A DNA stretch of 64,000 bases from Bacillota bacterium (GTDB lineage: Bacteria; Bacillota; Clostridia; DSM-8532), in assembly GCA_023415205.1 (NCBI GenBank), contig JAEZLR010000022.1, positions 62,001 through 126,000 of the forward strand. The letters run 5' to 3'. Below, piece after piece: positions 46,583 to 55,962 of the stretch. Under the pieces are notes generated by a model that worked only from the letters and a program-made list of their open reading frames with translations, was not told where the DNA came from and did not search any database. Position numbers and translations under genes: made by a program. How positions within the stretch are numbered: position 1 is the first letter of the stretch; every line of letters begins with the position of its first letter.

Positions 46583-48112
46583 ATGGAAATAGTAAAGCAT
46601 GAACAAACCAGCTCCTCCCTCACAATGACCGGGATCGGAATATCCTTTCCCGGAGTTCGCGCGCTCAATAATGTTGATTTCAAGCTGCGCCGTGGTGAGA
46701 TTCATGCACTGATGGGGGAGAACGGCGCCGGAAAGTCGACCCTTGTCAAGGTGCTCACCGGAGTATATTCAATGGATGAGGGAAGCATCAGACTGGATGG
46801 AAATCCTGTGACCATACGTTCAACCCAGGATGCGCAGAAATATGGAATCAGCACTGTTTACCAAGAGGTGAATCTATGCTGGAATCTCACGGTTGCGGAA
46901 AACCTCTTCTTAGGGCGCGAGCCACGGACTCTGGGCTTAATTGACTGGAGGAAGATGAACCGTCAAGCTGCAAAGCTTTTGCAGGAGCTCAATATCGCGG
47001 CGGATCCTGCAGCGCAGCTGGATAGCTACTCCATAGCCGTCCAACAGATGATTGCCATTGCACGCGCCGTGAATACCAAATGCAAGTTTTTGATTCTTGA
47101 TGAGCCTACCTCCTCCCTTGATGCCGATGAGGTAAAAAAACTATTTACACTCATGAGACAGCTCAAGGATAACGGAGTGGGCATTATTTTTATCACCCAC
47201 TTTCTCGATCAGGTTTATGAGATTTGTGACCGTATAACAGTGCTCAGAAACGGAGAGCTGGTTGGGGAGTACGAGGTGGAGAATCTGCCGCGCCTGGAGC
47301 TTGTGACAAAGATGATGGGCAAGGAGATTGAAAATCTTTCGGAGATCACGATAGATAAAGACGAGTCCCGATTTAAAGAGGAGGTACCGATTATTGAAGC
47401 CCGGGATTTGTCAAGCGGTACTTCCAGAGTAGCCCCCTTCGGCCTGAAAATGTACAAGGGCGAGGTCATTGGCTTTGGCGGCCTGCTGGGCTCCGGCCGA
47501 AGCGAATTGGTGCGGGCAATATATGGTGCTGACAAGGCTGTCCATGGGCAGCTCTTCATAAAAGGTAAATGTATTAGAATAAAGAAGCCATTGGATGCAA
47601 TAAAGCAAGGAATGGCCTACTTACCGGAAGACAGAAAGGCCGAGGGCATTTTTGCAGATCTTTCAGTGAGAGAAAATATTATTATTGCGCTTCAGGCAAA
47701 ACGCGGAATGATGAATCGGTTAACCCGAAAGGAAATGGAGAAATACGCCGACGAGTATATCAAGCTGCTTAATATCAAAACCGCAAGCAGTGAGACCCCC
47801 ATCAAAAGTCTTTCCGGGGGCAATCAGCAAAAGGTCATTTTGGCGCGTTGGCTGCTCACCAATCCCGAGTTCATGATATTGGACGAACCTACCCGAGGCA
47901 TTGATGTGGGAACCAAAACAGAAATTCAAAAGCTTATATTAAAGCTCGCGGGGGAAGGAAAGAGCGTAGCCTTCATTTCCTCAGAAATGGATGAGATGCT
48001 CAGAACCTGCTCTAGAATGGTGGTTATGCGAGACAGGTGCAAGGTGGGAGAACTGACCCAAACCGAGCTGAATCAAAGCACCATCATGCGGACGATAGCG
48101 GGGAGGGAGTGA
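46583..48112 (+). CDS. Sugar ABC transporter ATPase, YtfR/RbsA-like
   Basis: 509 residues, two nucleotide-binding domains as usual for family CUT2. First domain Walker A GENGAGKST (residues 45-53), Walker B FLILDEPTSSLD; second domain with a degenerate Walker A (GLLGSGRSELVRA), signature LSGGNQQKV and FMILDEPTRGIDVG. AAGGTGG precedes the ATG. It energises the two permeases encoded next. Confidence 0.93.
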   Translation: MEIVKHEQTSSSLTMTGIGISFPGVRALNNVDFKLRRGEIHALMGENGAGKSTLVKVLTGVYSMDEGSIRLDGNPVTIRSTQDAQKYGISTVYQEVNLCWNLTVAENLFLGREPRTLGLIDWRKMNRQAAKLLQELNIAADPAAQLDSYSIAVQQMIAIARAVNTKCKFLILDEPTSSLDADEVKKLFTLMRQLKDNGVGIIFITHFLDQVYEICDRITVLRNGELVGEYEVENLPRLELVTKMMGKEIENLSEITIDKDESRFKEEVPIIEARDLSSGTSRVAPFGLKMYKGEVIGFGGLLGSGRSELVRAIYGADKAVHGQLFIKGKCIRIKKPLDAIKQGMAYLPEDRKAEGIFADLSVRENIIIALQAKRGMMNRLTRKEMEKYADEYIKLLNIKTASSETPIKSLSGGNQQKVILARWLLTNPEFMILDEPTRGIDVGTKTEIQKLILKLAGEGKSVAFISSEMDEMLRTCSRMVVMRDRCKVGELTQTELNQSTIMRTIAGRE

Positions 48113-48114
48113 CA

Positions 48115-49209
48115 ATGAGTCATTTGACTAAAGAAAGCAACTCTATCAGGCCTGTTACAAAGCCCTTTTTAAAGAGTCTTCTGAGCAGCAGGCTAACCTT
48201 CTCATTGGTGATCCTGCTCATCGTTGTGGTTCAGAATATTATTACAACACCGACATTCTTTAATATTTCCATCACCAATGGTTTGATTACAGGTTATATC
48301 CCCGATATTCTGGATGAGGCCAGCCTGCTTGTCATTGTAACAATGGGAATGACTTTGGTTATAGCGGCAACCGGCGGCGTGGATATCAGTGTCGGTCCCA
48401 TTATGGCCATCGCAGCCAGCTTCTGCGGTTTAATGCTCAATGGGAACGAATATAGAACGGAAGTCTTCCATAACCCATACCTCTTGGCGCTGTTGGTCGG
48501 GTTGCTTGGTGGAGCACTGTGTGGCGCTTTCAATGGTTTGTTGGTGTCAGGTTTGAAAATCCAGCCCATGATTGCCACGCTTATCCTGTTTACAGCGGGG
48601 CGTTCCATCGCTAAGCAAATCACCCATGGACAAACCATTTATATTATGAATCCGTCGTTTAAATGGCTGGGGGTTCAAATACCCGGCGTACCCATCAGAA
48701 CAACCATTATTGTATCCCTTGTCATCGTTATTTTGGTGGTGTTGTTCACGAAGCTAACAAGCTTGGGACTTTATGTCCAGAGCGTGGGGATAAATGGCTC
48801 GTCATCCCGGCTTGTAGGCCTTAACTCCCGTGCCATTAAATTTATGGTATTTGTCATCTGTGGTGTTTTAGCGGGAGTGGCGGGGCTTGTGGGTTCCAGT
48901 AGCTTAGGAAGCGTGAATTCGGGAGAATTGGGCCTGGGTCTTGAGATGGATGCCATATTGGCAGTGGCTTTAGGCGGTAACCTGTTAAGCGGAGGGAAAT
49001 TCAGCATTGCCGGCTCCGTTATTGGGGCATACACCATTCAGGCGATTACCACAACCCTGTATGCCATGAACGTGCGGGCGGATCAGCTGAACGTCTTTAA
49101 GGCGCTTATTATTATTGTTATTATTGTTGCCAACAGTGATGTGTTCAAGGAGCGAATCAAAAAACTCACCGGAAAAGTATTCAGCAAAAATGTGTCTGTT
49201 GGAGGTTAA
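48115..49209 (+). CDS. Sugar ABC transporter permease, YtfT-like
   Basis: 364 residues from ATG 48115 with GGGAGG just before it; the open frame further upstream overlaps the ATPase gene. About eight to nine membrane segments; ATGGVDISVGPIMA and LGLEMDAILAVALGGNLLSGG are hallmarks of CUT2 permeases. Works with the YjfF-like permease as a heterodimer. Two bases separate it from the ATPase stop. Confidence 0.92.
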   Translation: MSHLTKESNSIRPVTKPFLKSLLSSRLTFSLVILLIVVVQNIITTPTFFNISITNGLITGYIPDILDEASLLVIVTMGMTLVIAATGGVDISVGPIMAIAASFCGLMLNGNEYRTEVFHNPYLLALLVGLLGGALCGAFNGLLVSGLKIQPMIATLILFTAGRSIAKQITHGQTIYIMNPSFKWLGVQIPGVPIRTTIIVSLVIVILVVLFTKLTSLGLYVQSVGINGSSSRLVGLNSRAIKFMVFVICGVLAGVAGLVGSSSLGSVNSGELGLGLEMDAILAVALGGNLLSGGKFSIAGSVIGAYTIQAITTTLYAMNVRADQLNVFKALIIIVIIVANSDVFKERIKKLTGKVFSKNVSVGG

Positions 49210-49213
49210 CGCA

Positions 49214-50335
49214 ATGAAAGACAATAAGAAAAGCAGGATGCCCGATTCAAATCCTCTGATAAAGCGTAAAGGCCTAAGCAACACAGGGATATTGTTGCTG
49301 ATTACCATATCCCTTTTTGTCCTTCTTTATATTATCTCCTTAGCCCTGTTCGCAGAAAGTAACTTTGCAAAATACTCTGTATTTTTCAACCTGTTTAATA
49401 ATAAAGCCTATCTGTTGATGCTTGCCTTGGGGCTCACTGTCGTTATGATCACCGGCAGCATAGATATCTCTGTAGGCGGTGTGACGGGATTGGTCAGCAT
49501 GGTCATTGCCGCGATGCTGTTGAATCAGGAGGTAAACCCCCTATGGACAATACCGGTGTCCCTGGGTATAGGACTTGCGTTTGGCATTGTCCAGGGCTTT
49601 CTGGTCTCTTACCTAGAAATCCAACCCTTTATTGTAACCCTGTCGGGCATGTTCTTTGCACGAGGTATGATCAGTGTGATCAATACCAATTCCGTGCCCA
49701 TATCAGACCCATTGTTTATGAGCTGGTCCAGCGCCAAGGTATATATTCCTTTTTTGTACAATGAGCGCAAGAACGGCACCCATGACGTGGCCTATCTCAC
49801 CCCGGCAGCTATTGTGGCCATCATTGTTTTAATCATCATGATTATTGCCCTTAAAAAAACAAAATTCGGACGCTCTCTTTATGCTATCGGAGGCAATACC
49901 CAGAGCGCCCTGTTAATGGGCATCAACGTCAAAAAAACAAGGTTTCTGGCCCACGTGCTTTGCGGTCTCTTAGCCGGTATCGGAGGCTTTCTCTATACCC
50001 TATTTGCCCCCTCGGGCAATCCCGGGAACGGATATGGCTATGAAATTGATGCCATCTCATCCAGTGTCATAGGCGGCGCTATGCTGACCGGTGGGATAGG
50101 GCTTCCCATAGGCACTCTTTTCGGTGTGTTAATCAATGCCCTTATCGAGCGCGTAGTGCCGCTGCTTGGTATTGTCGATGCGTCCTGGCCAAGAATTATC
50201 ACCTCGGCCTTTCTGTTTGCTTTTATTGTTCTTCAAAGCGTGTTTGCCAGCGCCGGCATTGGTGGATTTAAGTTAGCGCTTCCGGAATGGATGAGGCTTA
50301 AGAGCAATAACAAGGTAGGGCTGGATTTGAAATAA
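49214..50335 (+). CDS. Sugar ABC transporter permease, YjfF-like
   Basis: 373 residues from ATG 49214, eight bases after GGAGG. Membrane protein with ITGSIDISVGGVTGL and YGYEIDAISSSVIGGAMLTGG, the same signatures as its partner. Last gene of the importer run; no terminator was found in the 250 bases after it, which contain only scattered AT-rich sequence and a possible msrA promoter near 50520-50552. Confidence 0.92.
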   Translation: MKDNKKSRMPDSNPLIKRKGLSNTGILLLITISLFVLLYIISLALFAESNFAKYSVFFNLFNNKAYLLMLALGLTVVMITGSIDISVGGVTGLVSMVIAAMLLNQEVNPLWTIPVSLGIGLAFGIVQGFLVSYLEIQPFIVTLSGMFFARGMISVINTNSVPISDPLFMSWSSAKVYIPFLYNERKNGTHDVAYLTPAAIVAIIVLIIMIIALKKTKFGRSLYAIGGNTQSALLMGINVKKTRFLAHVLCGLLAGIGGFLYTLFAPSGNPGNGYGYEIDAISSSVIGGAMLTGGIGLPIGTLFGVLINALIERVVPLLGIVDASWPRIITSAFLFAFIVLQSVFASAGIGGFKLALPEWMRLKSNNKVGLDLK

Positions 50336-50585
50336 TAGCGGAAAGCCATTTTTGAGTGATAGGGTTCAATAGAGTATCTTCATTTCCTCGTACAATCTTG
50401 CCCTGATCTAGAGAATCCCAGAAGTATGTCTGAGATGTCTCAAAGTACAGCAAACCTCCCGACATTGTTTTGAAGCTTTAACTGCAAGGTCGAATTCTTT
50501 GATAATAAGGGTTTGGCAAATTTGTTGCGCCTTAGTTTATTTGGGTATGATATAAGCAGTGGACAATTCATGTGAAAGGGTGGGT

Positions 50586-51125
50586 ATGATGAATGCTCAT
50601 AATTTGAATGAAGACCTAAAAGAAATATACCTGGCCGGCGGTTGCTTTTGGGGCACGGAAATGTATCTTTCCCAAGTACAGGGTATTGTTGAAACCGAGG
50701 TCGGTTATGCTAACGGCAATACCGAAAACCCAACCTATGAGGACGTTTGCCATAGAAACACAGGCCATGCCGAAGCTGTAAAAGTGCTGTATCATCCGGG
50801 TAAAATAAGGCTGGAGTTTATATTAAAGCTGTTTTATGACGTTATCGATCCTATAGCAGTAAACCGTCAGGGAAATGATGTGGGTACCCAGTACCGCACA
50901 GGAATTTATTATGTGGATGCACAGGATGAAGAAATCATTCTTACTTCGATAAAAGAGCTGCAGAGAAACTATACTAGGCCCATAGCCATCGAAGTAATGC
51001 CGCTTGCGAACTACTTTCCAGCGGAGGAATACCATCAGAAATATCTGGACAAAAACCCCCATGGGTATTGTCATATTGGAAGAGATAAGTTTGAGAAAGC
51101 TAGGCAAGCTAGGGAGGACTCATGA
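50586..51125 (+). CDS. msrA: Peptide methionine sulfoxide reductase A
   Basis: 179 residues from ATG 50586 (ATG 50589 is equally possible; AAAGGG upstream). GGCFWG with catalytic Cys20, then GYANGN, YEDVCHRNTGHAEAV and YCHIGRDKF. Reduces S-methionine sulfoxide in free or protein form. The stop overlaps the start of msrB (ATGA), so both epimers are repaired together. Confidence 0.95.
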   Translation: MMNAHNLNEDLKEIYLAGGCFWGTEMYLSQVQGIVETEVGYANGNTENPTYEDVCHRNTGHAEAVKVLYHPGKIRLEFILKLFYDVIDPIAVNRQGNDVGTQYRTGIYYVDAQDEEIILTSIKELQRNYTRPIAIEVMPLANYFPAEEYHQKYLDKNPHGYCHIGRDKFEKARQAREDS

Positions 51126-51568
51126 AATATAAAGTAAAGACAAAGGAAGAGCTCAAAAATTCTCTGAACAAAATGCAGTATGATGTAACCCAGAACAGTA
51201 GCACGGAACCGCCTTTCAGAAATGAGTATTATGATAATTTTAAAGAAGGTATATATGTGGATATAACCACAGGGGAACCGCTTTTCGTTTCAACCGATAA
51301 GTTTGAATCAGGCTGTGGATGGCCAAGCTTTTCTAAACCCATAAATCCGGCATTGATTAATGAACTAACCGATACAAGTTATGGAATGAAAAGGACAGAG
51401 GTGCGCAGTAAGCTTGGGGATGCACATTTAGGCCATGTATTCAACGACGGCCCCAAGGAGTTGGGTGGCTTAAGATATTGCATTAACAGCGCATCTTTAA
51501 AATTCATCCCAAAGGAGAAGATGGAAGAAGAGGGGTATGGGGAGTTGCTGGGGTTAATCAGGTCATGA
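51122..51568 (+). CDS. msrB: Peptide methionine sulfoxide reductase B
   Basis: 148 residues. GCGWPSF, SKLGDAHLGHVFNDGP and RYCINSASL with catalytic Cys120. The zinc-binding CxxC pairs found in many MsrB proteins are absent, as in other zinc-free members. Reduces R-methionine sulfoxide. Confidence 0.95.
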   Translation: MKYKVKTKEELKNSLNKMQYDVTQNSSTEPPFRNEYYDNFKEGIYVDITTGEPLFVSTDKFESGCGWPSFSKPINPALINELTDTSYGMKRTEVRSKLGDAHLGHVFNDGPKELGGLRYCINSASLKFIPKEKMEEEGYGELLGLIRS

Positions 51569-51625
51569 TTCACTTGTGCTTTATTGCTGCGACTCAAAGT
51601 GAATCCCATTCATAGAGAGGTAGCG

Positions 51626-51666
51626 TGAAGCCTTGGTAAAGGTTTCATGTTGTGAGCTACGCTCAC
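51626..51666 (+). other. Two stem-loops downstream of msrB
   Basis: TGAAGCCTT (51626-51634) with AAGGTTTCA (51639-51647), and GTGAGC (51652-51657) with GCTCAC (51661-51666). No T-tract follows either. They may end or protect the msr transcript or form the leader of the RCC1 gene. Confidence 0.4.
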
Positions 51667-51757
51667 GAGTCGATATCTTGATTCGATGGCATGTTTTTGG
51701 GTAAACGTTATAAGGACATTAAGGAACAACAAAGGCAAACAACAGGAGGGCTACATA

Positions 51758-53035
51758 GTGGTGAAAAAGGTTTTGAGTCTCACGCTGACAATGACACTGT
51801 TGGCGACACTTGTGCTGGGAGGCTGTTCTTCAAGGGAAAAACAAGCGGATAATGGGGCAGTATCCTCACAGCCTACGGTATCTTCATCTTCATCAGGCTT
51901 AGTGAAAGCACCGGAGGCTACGGAGTCTCCAGTGGCTTCGACTGATGAAACAAGCCCTGAAACGCCTCTGGGACCGGCTATTTTAAAGATTGCAGCAGGT
52001 GAGACGGTTTCAGCGGGCGACCATTCCATGGTGATAGACGCTGCCGGCAACCTATGGGGATGGGGAAGTAATAGCTATGGTGAGGTAGGGGACGGCTCAA
52101 CCAAGACATGCATCACTCCTGTTAAAATTATGGATGGGGTTGAATCAGTTTCATCCGGGGGTTGGCATACCTTGGCCGTAAAGGCCGATAGCAGCCTGTG
52201 GGCCTGGGGCCGAAACAGCGATGGTCAATTGGGTGATGGCACAACTGAGGACAAACATACCCCTGTTAAAATAATGGAAGATGTTGCGTCAGCTTTTGCC
52301 GGCGGCTGGTTTACTATGGCGATTAAGACCGACGGCAGCCTTTGGGCGTGGGGATTAAATGCTTACGGTGCCCTAGGTGACGGCACCACTGAGGATAAAC
52401 TCTCCCCTGTGAAAATCATGGACGATGTGGTCTCAGTTGTGGCAAGCAATGAATACACCATGGCCATCAGAGCCGATGGTAGTCTCTGGGGTTGGGGTGG
52501 AAATGCCTATGGTCAGCTAGGCGATGGCAAAATCACACTATCTCAAAGCACTCCTGTCAAGATAATGGATAATGTCGTGTCTGCTTCAGTAGGTGCCCGC
52601 CACTCCTTGGCCATAAAGTCAGACGGAAGCCTATGGGCATGGGGAGCTAATGGATGCGGTGAGCTGGGTGACGGTACAATAGAGGATAAAAAGACACCTG
52701 TTAAAATCATGGATGGTGTTGTATCGGTTTCGGCCGGCAATCAGCACACAATGGCCATAAAGACCGATGGCACACTTTGGGCATGGGGACGGAATGACTT
52801 GTACCAATTGAGCGAAAAATGTACCGCAAAGTTTCAGCTAACCCCGGTTAAAATCATGGACGACCTATTATTGGTTTCAACCGGTAATAATCTCGCCCTT
52901 GCACAAAAGACGGACGGTACGCTTTGGTCTTGGGGAAGCTCAGAGAAGGGTAGCTTGGGCTACAGTACTGTCTTTGGTTCGCCTATCCCAGTTAAAATCA
53001 CCCTGGGGAGCCAGGTGGAAATCTATTACAATTAA
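51758..53035 (+). CDS. RCC1-repeat lipoprotein
   Basis: 425 residues from GTG 51758 (AGGAGGG seven bases upstream; GTG 51761 also possible). Signal peptide with lipobox VLGGC and a Ser/Thr/Pro-rich linker to about residue 75. Seven RCC1-type repeats of about 50 residues follow, each like SLWAWGxNxxGQLGDGT with TPVKIM, which should close a seven-bladed propeller. The sixth and seventh are the most diverged. It would be displayed on the cell surface; the ligand is unknown. Neighbours give no functional hint. Confidence 0.9.
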   Translation: MVKKVLSLTLTMTLLATLVLGGCSSREKQADNGAVSSQPTVSSSSSGLVKAPEATESPVASTDETSPETPLGPAILKIAAGETVSAGDHSMVIDAAGNLWGWGSNSYGEVGDGSTKTCITPVKIMDGVESVSSGGWHTLAVKADSSLWAWGRNSDGQLGDGTTEDKHTPVKIMEDVASAFAGGWFTMAIKTDGSLWAWGLNAYGALGDGTTEDKLSPVKIMDDVVSVVASNEYTMAIRADGSLWGWGGNAYGQLGDGKITLSQSTPVKIMDNVVSASVGARHSLAIKSDGSLWAWGANGCGELGDGTIEDKKTPVKIMDGVVSVSAGNQHTMAIKTDGTLWAWGRNDLYQLSEKCTAKFQLTPVKIMDDLLLVSTGNNLALAQKTDGTLWSWGSSEKGSLGYSTVFGSPIPVKITLGSQVEIYYN

Positions 53036-53040
53036 GTTAA

Positions 53041-53069
53041 ACAAGGCTCGCCAAGCTGGCGAGTCTTGT
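53041..53069. terminator. Terminator-like hairpin between convergent genes
   Basis: 12-base stem ACAAGGCTCGCC (53041-53052) with GGCGAGTCTTGT (53058-53069), one G-T wobble, 5-base loop. It sits between the RCC1 gene and the convergent TetR gene and may serve both; T-tracts are poor. Confidence 0.65.
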
Positions 53070-53095
53070 TGATTATAGGGTATTTCAGAGGGCTT

Positions 53096-53698
53096 CTAGC
53101 TCTCTGTATCAATAGACCATGTTTCCAGAAACAAACTCACATGTTGGCTGCGTTCATGCTGTAGTTCTTCATCCTGATCCTCAAAATTTTGAGCAAGAGC
53201 ACTTTCGTAAAACTCGTATATAAAAAATGCGTGATATTCTTTCGCCGCTATGACAGGGTCGGCAATGCGCATTTTTCCCGCATCCATGAGCCGTTTAAAG
53301 TATGCAGCAATGAGCATTCTGGGACGAATCAGGAGTTCTTCCAGAAGCATACTTCGGATTTTTTCGTTTTGAAATTGCTCACGCATCACAATCTGACCGA
53401 TCTGAGCATATAGCGGGTCTGCGAAAAAATCGTTGTTCGCTTTTGTTGTTACTTGGATAAACGTCCGCATATCCAGTTGTTCAACCATCTCAAAGGAAGG
53501 GGAAACCTGTTGCCGAAGCTGTGTCCTAAGGAAGCCGACAATTTCCTCCAGAATGGCTTCTTTACTGTTATAGTGATTATAGATCGATGCGGCTTTAATA
53601 CCAACATGTCTCGCTATTTCACGCAGGGATACATTGCGATAACCCTTCTGAGCAAAAAGCTCCACAGAAACACGCAGTATCTTCTCTTTATTAGACAT
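53096..53698 (-). CDS. TetR-family regulator of the flavodoxin operon
   Basis: 200 residues from ATG 53698 (GAGGGAC upstream; the longer frame to 53743 has no site). N-terminal helix-turn-helix ILRVSVELFAQKGYRNVSLR and IKAASIYNHYNSKEAIL. Divergent from the flavodoxin gene, with three copies of AAACTAAC-N3-GTTAG in the shared gap. It should repress both directions. Confidence 0.87.
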   Translation of the reverse strand: MSNKEKILRVSVELFAQKGYRNVSLREIARHVGIKAASIYNHYNSKEAILEEIVGFLRTQLRQQVSPSFEMVEQLDMRTFIQVTTKANNDFFADPLYAQIGQIVMREQFQNEKIRSMLLEELLIRPRMLIAAYFKRLMDAGKMRIADPVIAAKEYHAFFIYEFYESALAQNFEDQDEELQHERSQHVSLFLETWSIDTES

Positions 53699-53759
53699 AT
53701 TGTCCCTCTGTTCCGATTTCAACATTTTAAGTATCCTCCACATGCTCTGTATACAAAGT

Positions 53760-53858
53760 AAACTAACACAGTTAGTTTGTCAAGCCATCCGTGTTACAAT
53801 ATATTCTCTTGACGAAACTAACACTGTTAGCATATAATAAAACTAACGATGTTAGTTT
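53760..53858. promoter_or_regulatory. Three TetR boxes over divergent promoters
   Basis: Box 1 at 53760-53778 (AAACTAAC-ACA-GTTAGTTT, perfect arms), box 2 at 53815-53830 (right arm truncated to GTTAG) and box 3 at 53840-53858 (perfect arms). Rightward promoter TTGACG (53809-53814) and TATAAT (53833-53838) has box 2 in its spacer and box 3 at the start point. Leftward TTGACA (53783-53778) has box 1 in its spacer. Confidence 0.8.
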
Positions 53859-53868
53859 GGAGAAGCAT

Positions 53869-54360
53869 ATGAAAAAAGCATTGGTTGTATACGCCTCAAA
53901 AACAGGAACGACACGGGATGCAGCAAATCTTTTGTCGGAATGCCTTGCCCCTTTCTGCGATACCTATGATTGCAGACAAAGGGGTGCTTTACGCTTGGTC
54001 GATTACGAAGTTATCGTGCTCGGAACTGCCATGTATATGAGAAAGCCCATGAAGGAGCTCTGTGATTTTTGTCAGTCTCATGGGGACGAGCTGTTGAAAA
54101 AGAGCCTGATGCTCTTTACCTGCGGCATTGAAACTCTGGAAGAGGACAAGAAATATTTGTGGCAGAATCTCCCTCCAGCAATTACACAAAAAACGCTCCA
54201 ATACTTCCATATAGGCGGAGAAATTCGTAAAAACCGGATGGGCTTACTCTCCCATTTAATAATGCGTGATTATGTTAAAAAGAAAGGGGTTGTTCCGGAA
54301 TTGGACCGAAAGCTGATTGATGAGATGTGTCTCATGATCAAGGAAATTCTGGAGCGGTAA
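53869..54360 (+). CDS. Flavodoxin-family protein (HemG/flavodoxin-like)
   Basis: 163 residues from ATG 53869 with GGAG six bases upstream. ALVVYASKTGTTRDAA is the phosphate-binding loop for FMN; VIVLGTAMYMRKP and MLFTCGIETLEEDK follow the pattern of menaquinone-dependent protoporphyrinogen oxidase-like flavodoxins. No signal peptide. Controlled by the divergent TetR. Probably supplies or accepts electrons for a membrane partner, the FMN-binding protein encoded next being a candidate. Confidence 0.85.
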   Translation: MKKALVVYASKTGTTRDAANLLSECLAPFCDTYDCRQRGALRLVDYEVIVLGTAMYMRKPMKELCDFCQSHGDELLKKSLMLFTCGIETLEEDKKYLWQNLPPAITQKTLQYFHIGGEIRKNRMGLLSHLIMRDYVKKKGVVPELDRKLIDEMCLMIKEILER

Positions 54361-54369
54361 GGGGCTGAT

Positions 54370-54780
54370 ATGAAAAAATCAAACACTCGTCCCAGTAAAG
54401 CTATTAAGGTATTGTTCTTAACGCTGCTGATTCTGGCACTACTGATCGGGAGTTTTTCCACATTTATCTTGATCGGAAAAGGAAAGGCCTTGAATATTGA
54501 ACTCAAAGGCGTTGCTTTGCAGTCTGTTGAAGACGGCAGTTATGTCGGTGATTACAGCGGTTATCGCTGGAGCAACACCGTCGAGGTTACTGTGCGGAAC
54601 CATCAAATCACTGGTATCACTGTTAAGAAACCTCAGCTATTCGCCAAATCAGAAACCATACAGGAGCTTACCAGCCGTGTTATAGCTGAGCAGACAACGG
54701 AAGTTGACGCCGTATCCGGCGCGACGGCAGACAGCAAGGCTTTTTTACATGCGGTTGAAAATGCACTGATGCAAAAATAA
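54370..54780 (+). CDS. Membrane-anchored FMN-binding domain protein
   Basis: 136 residues. One membrane segment (residues 11-36) and an extracellular FMN-binding domain ending in DAVSGATADSKAFLHAVENAL. DAVSGAT fits the D-x-x-S/T-G-A-T pattern of ApbE flavin transfer, with Thr119 the expected attachment residue. Nine bases after the flavodoxin gene. No ApbE gene is in the window. Confidence 0.85.
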   Translation: MKKSNTRPSKAIKVLFLTLLILALLIGSFSTFILIGKGKALNIELKGVALQSVEDGSYVGDYSGYRWSNTVEVTVRNHQITGITVKKPQLFAKSETIQELTSRVIAEQTTEVDAVSGATADSKAFLHAVENALMQK

Positions 54781-54784
54781 ATGT

Positions 54785-54900
54785 AAAGGTGTCCTCCTTC
54801 ATGCTTTTGCGCTTTTTAAGAGCCTTTGCAGACCGGACATAATAAAAAGGGCCAACCTGTTCGGTTGATCCTTTTTATTATCTGATTAAAAAGGCGGGAT
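54785..54900. repeat. Attachment-like repeat, copy A
   Basis: Diverged copy of the sequence at 57012 and 57921. It shares AAAGGTGTCCTCCTTCATG, GACCGGACATAATAAAAA and CCAACCTGTTCGGTTGATC, and ends with AGGCGGGAT where the other copies continue into tRNA sequence. It contains the terminator at 54841. It marks the left limit of a three-gene cassette. Confidence 0.7.
54841..54880. terminator. Bidirectional terminator after the flavodoxin/FMN-binding operon
   Basis: AATAAAAAGG (54841-54850) pairs with CCTTTTTATT (54870-54879), with an inner CAACC/GGTTG stem around TGTTC. The A-run and T-run on either side allow termination in both directions. Confidence 0.8.
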
Positions 54901-54993
54901 AGGGATCGCTTCCCCATCGCCAACCCCTGAGCCAGAGATTATTGATGGAGAAGAGGCAGTTGATCCCGGTAAAAAGCTATAGCAATATACGGA

Positions 54994-55938
54994 TTAGTTT
55001 AATATAGGTATTTTTACTATACCATCTCTAACGCAAACATAGAGGTAATCCTTATCAAAACCCTTCCCCCCGGAGGCCAATCCAATGGGTGTAGGCAATG
55101 GTGAGGTGTTGACCTTTGTGGCATTACCATTTGCATCCAATCTTTGGATATTACCAGTATTGGGCGAACTTAGACAGATGTTATTTTGGCTGTCCATACA
55201 AAGATAAAACATGTCGAGGTTGTCTGCTACCAATACAGGGTTTGCGTTTTCGGTATTCCCGCTTATATCGAATGAGAGTATTCTATTATTTTCTTTTGCA
55301 TAAAGGCGGTTGTTGTCTTTATCAAAAATAAGACTTGTTATGATGTAGTTTCCTTTCTTTTCACCTTTATAAAATACGCTTTTCTCCCCGGAAGGCGATA
55401 CTGAATAAATAGTAGCCTCAACATCATCTGCAACAAATAGATTGTCATCACTGCCTATTTTTACATCAAAACAGCGTGAAAAGCCTTCAGCGATTACAGA
55501 AATGTTACCTTCAGGAGATACCTTCAGAAGCTTGTTTCCCACTGTTATGTAGGCATTACCGTCATTATCCACATCAATTCCAGGCCCGATAAAGCTTCCC
55601 TCAAGCGTAGCCAGTTCCGTAACGGTTCCATCGGCAGATACTTTCGAGAGTGTTCCGTCACCACTTGTGGGGGCTGTGACCATGTACATAGCTCCAAGAT
55701 TATCGAATGCGACAGCAAAAGGTCTGTTGCCTTCTACTTTAATAAAATATTCCTGCGCCGTGGGAGACTCTGATGGCGTAGTAGGTGGGGGAGCGCTTTC
55801 GGTAACGTTTTGAATATTTTTTTCAGTAGACTTATCAGCAGCCTTATCGGTTACGTTTTCAGAACAACCAACAAAAACTAGAATAAGACTAAATATAGAT
55901 ATGAGTGGAACAATTTTCAGGATGTTGATTTTTCGCAT
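54994..55938 (-). CDS. Beta-propeller (NHL/SMP-30-like) lipoprotein
   Basis: 314 residues with GGAGG before the ATG. Lipobox VFVGC, a Lys/Thr/Pro-rich linker to about residue 60, then repeats of the kind FAVAFDNLGAMYMV, PGIDVDNDGNAYITV, VKIGSDDNLFVAD, LIFDKDNNRLYA and CMDSQNNICLSS, which suggest a six-bladed propeller. Surface-exposed; ligand unknown. Third gene of a leftward cassette with a WYL regulator and a small Cys protein, lying between repeat copies A and B and visibly more AT-rich than its surroundings. Confidence 0.8.
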   Translation of the reverse strand: MRKINILKIVPLISIFSLILVFVGCSENVTDKAADKSTEKNIQNVTESAPPPTTPSESPTAQEYFIKVEGNRPFAVAFDNLGAMYMVTAPTSGDGTLSKVSADGTVTELATLEGSFIGPGIDVDNDGNAYITVGNKLLKVSPEGNISVIAEGFSRCFDVKIGSDDNLFVADDVEATIYSVSPSGEKSVFYKGEKKGNYIITSLIFDKDNNRLYAKENNRILSFDISGNTENANPVLVADNLDMFYLCMDSQNNICLSSPNTGNIQRLDANGNATKVNTSPLPTPIGLASGGKGFDKDYLYVCVRDGIVKIPILN

Positions 55939-55962
55939 ATTTATCCTCCGGCTATCATTTAG

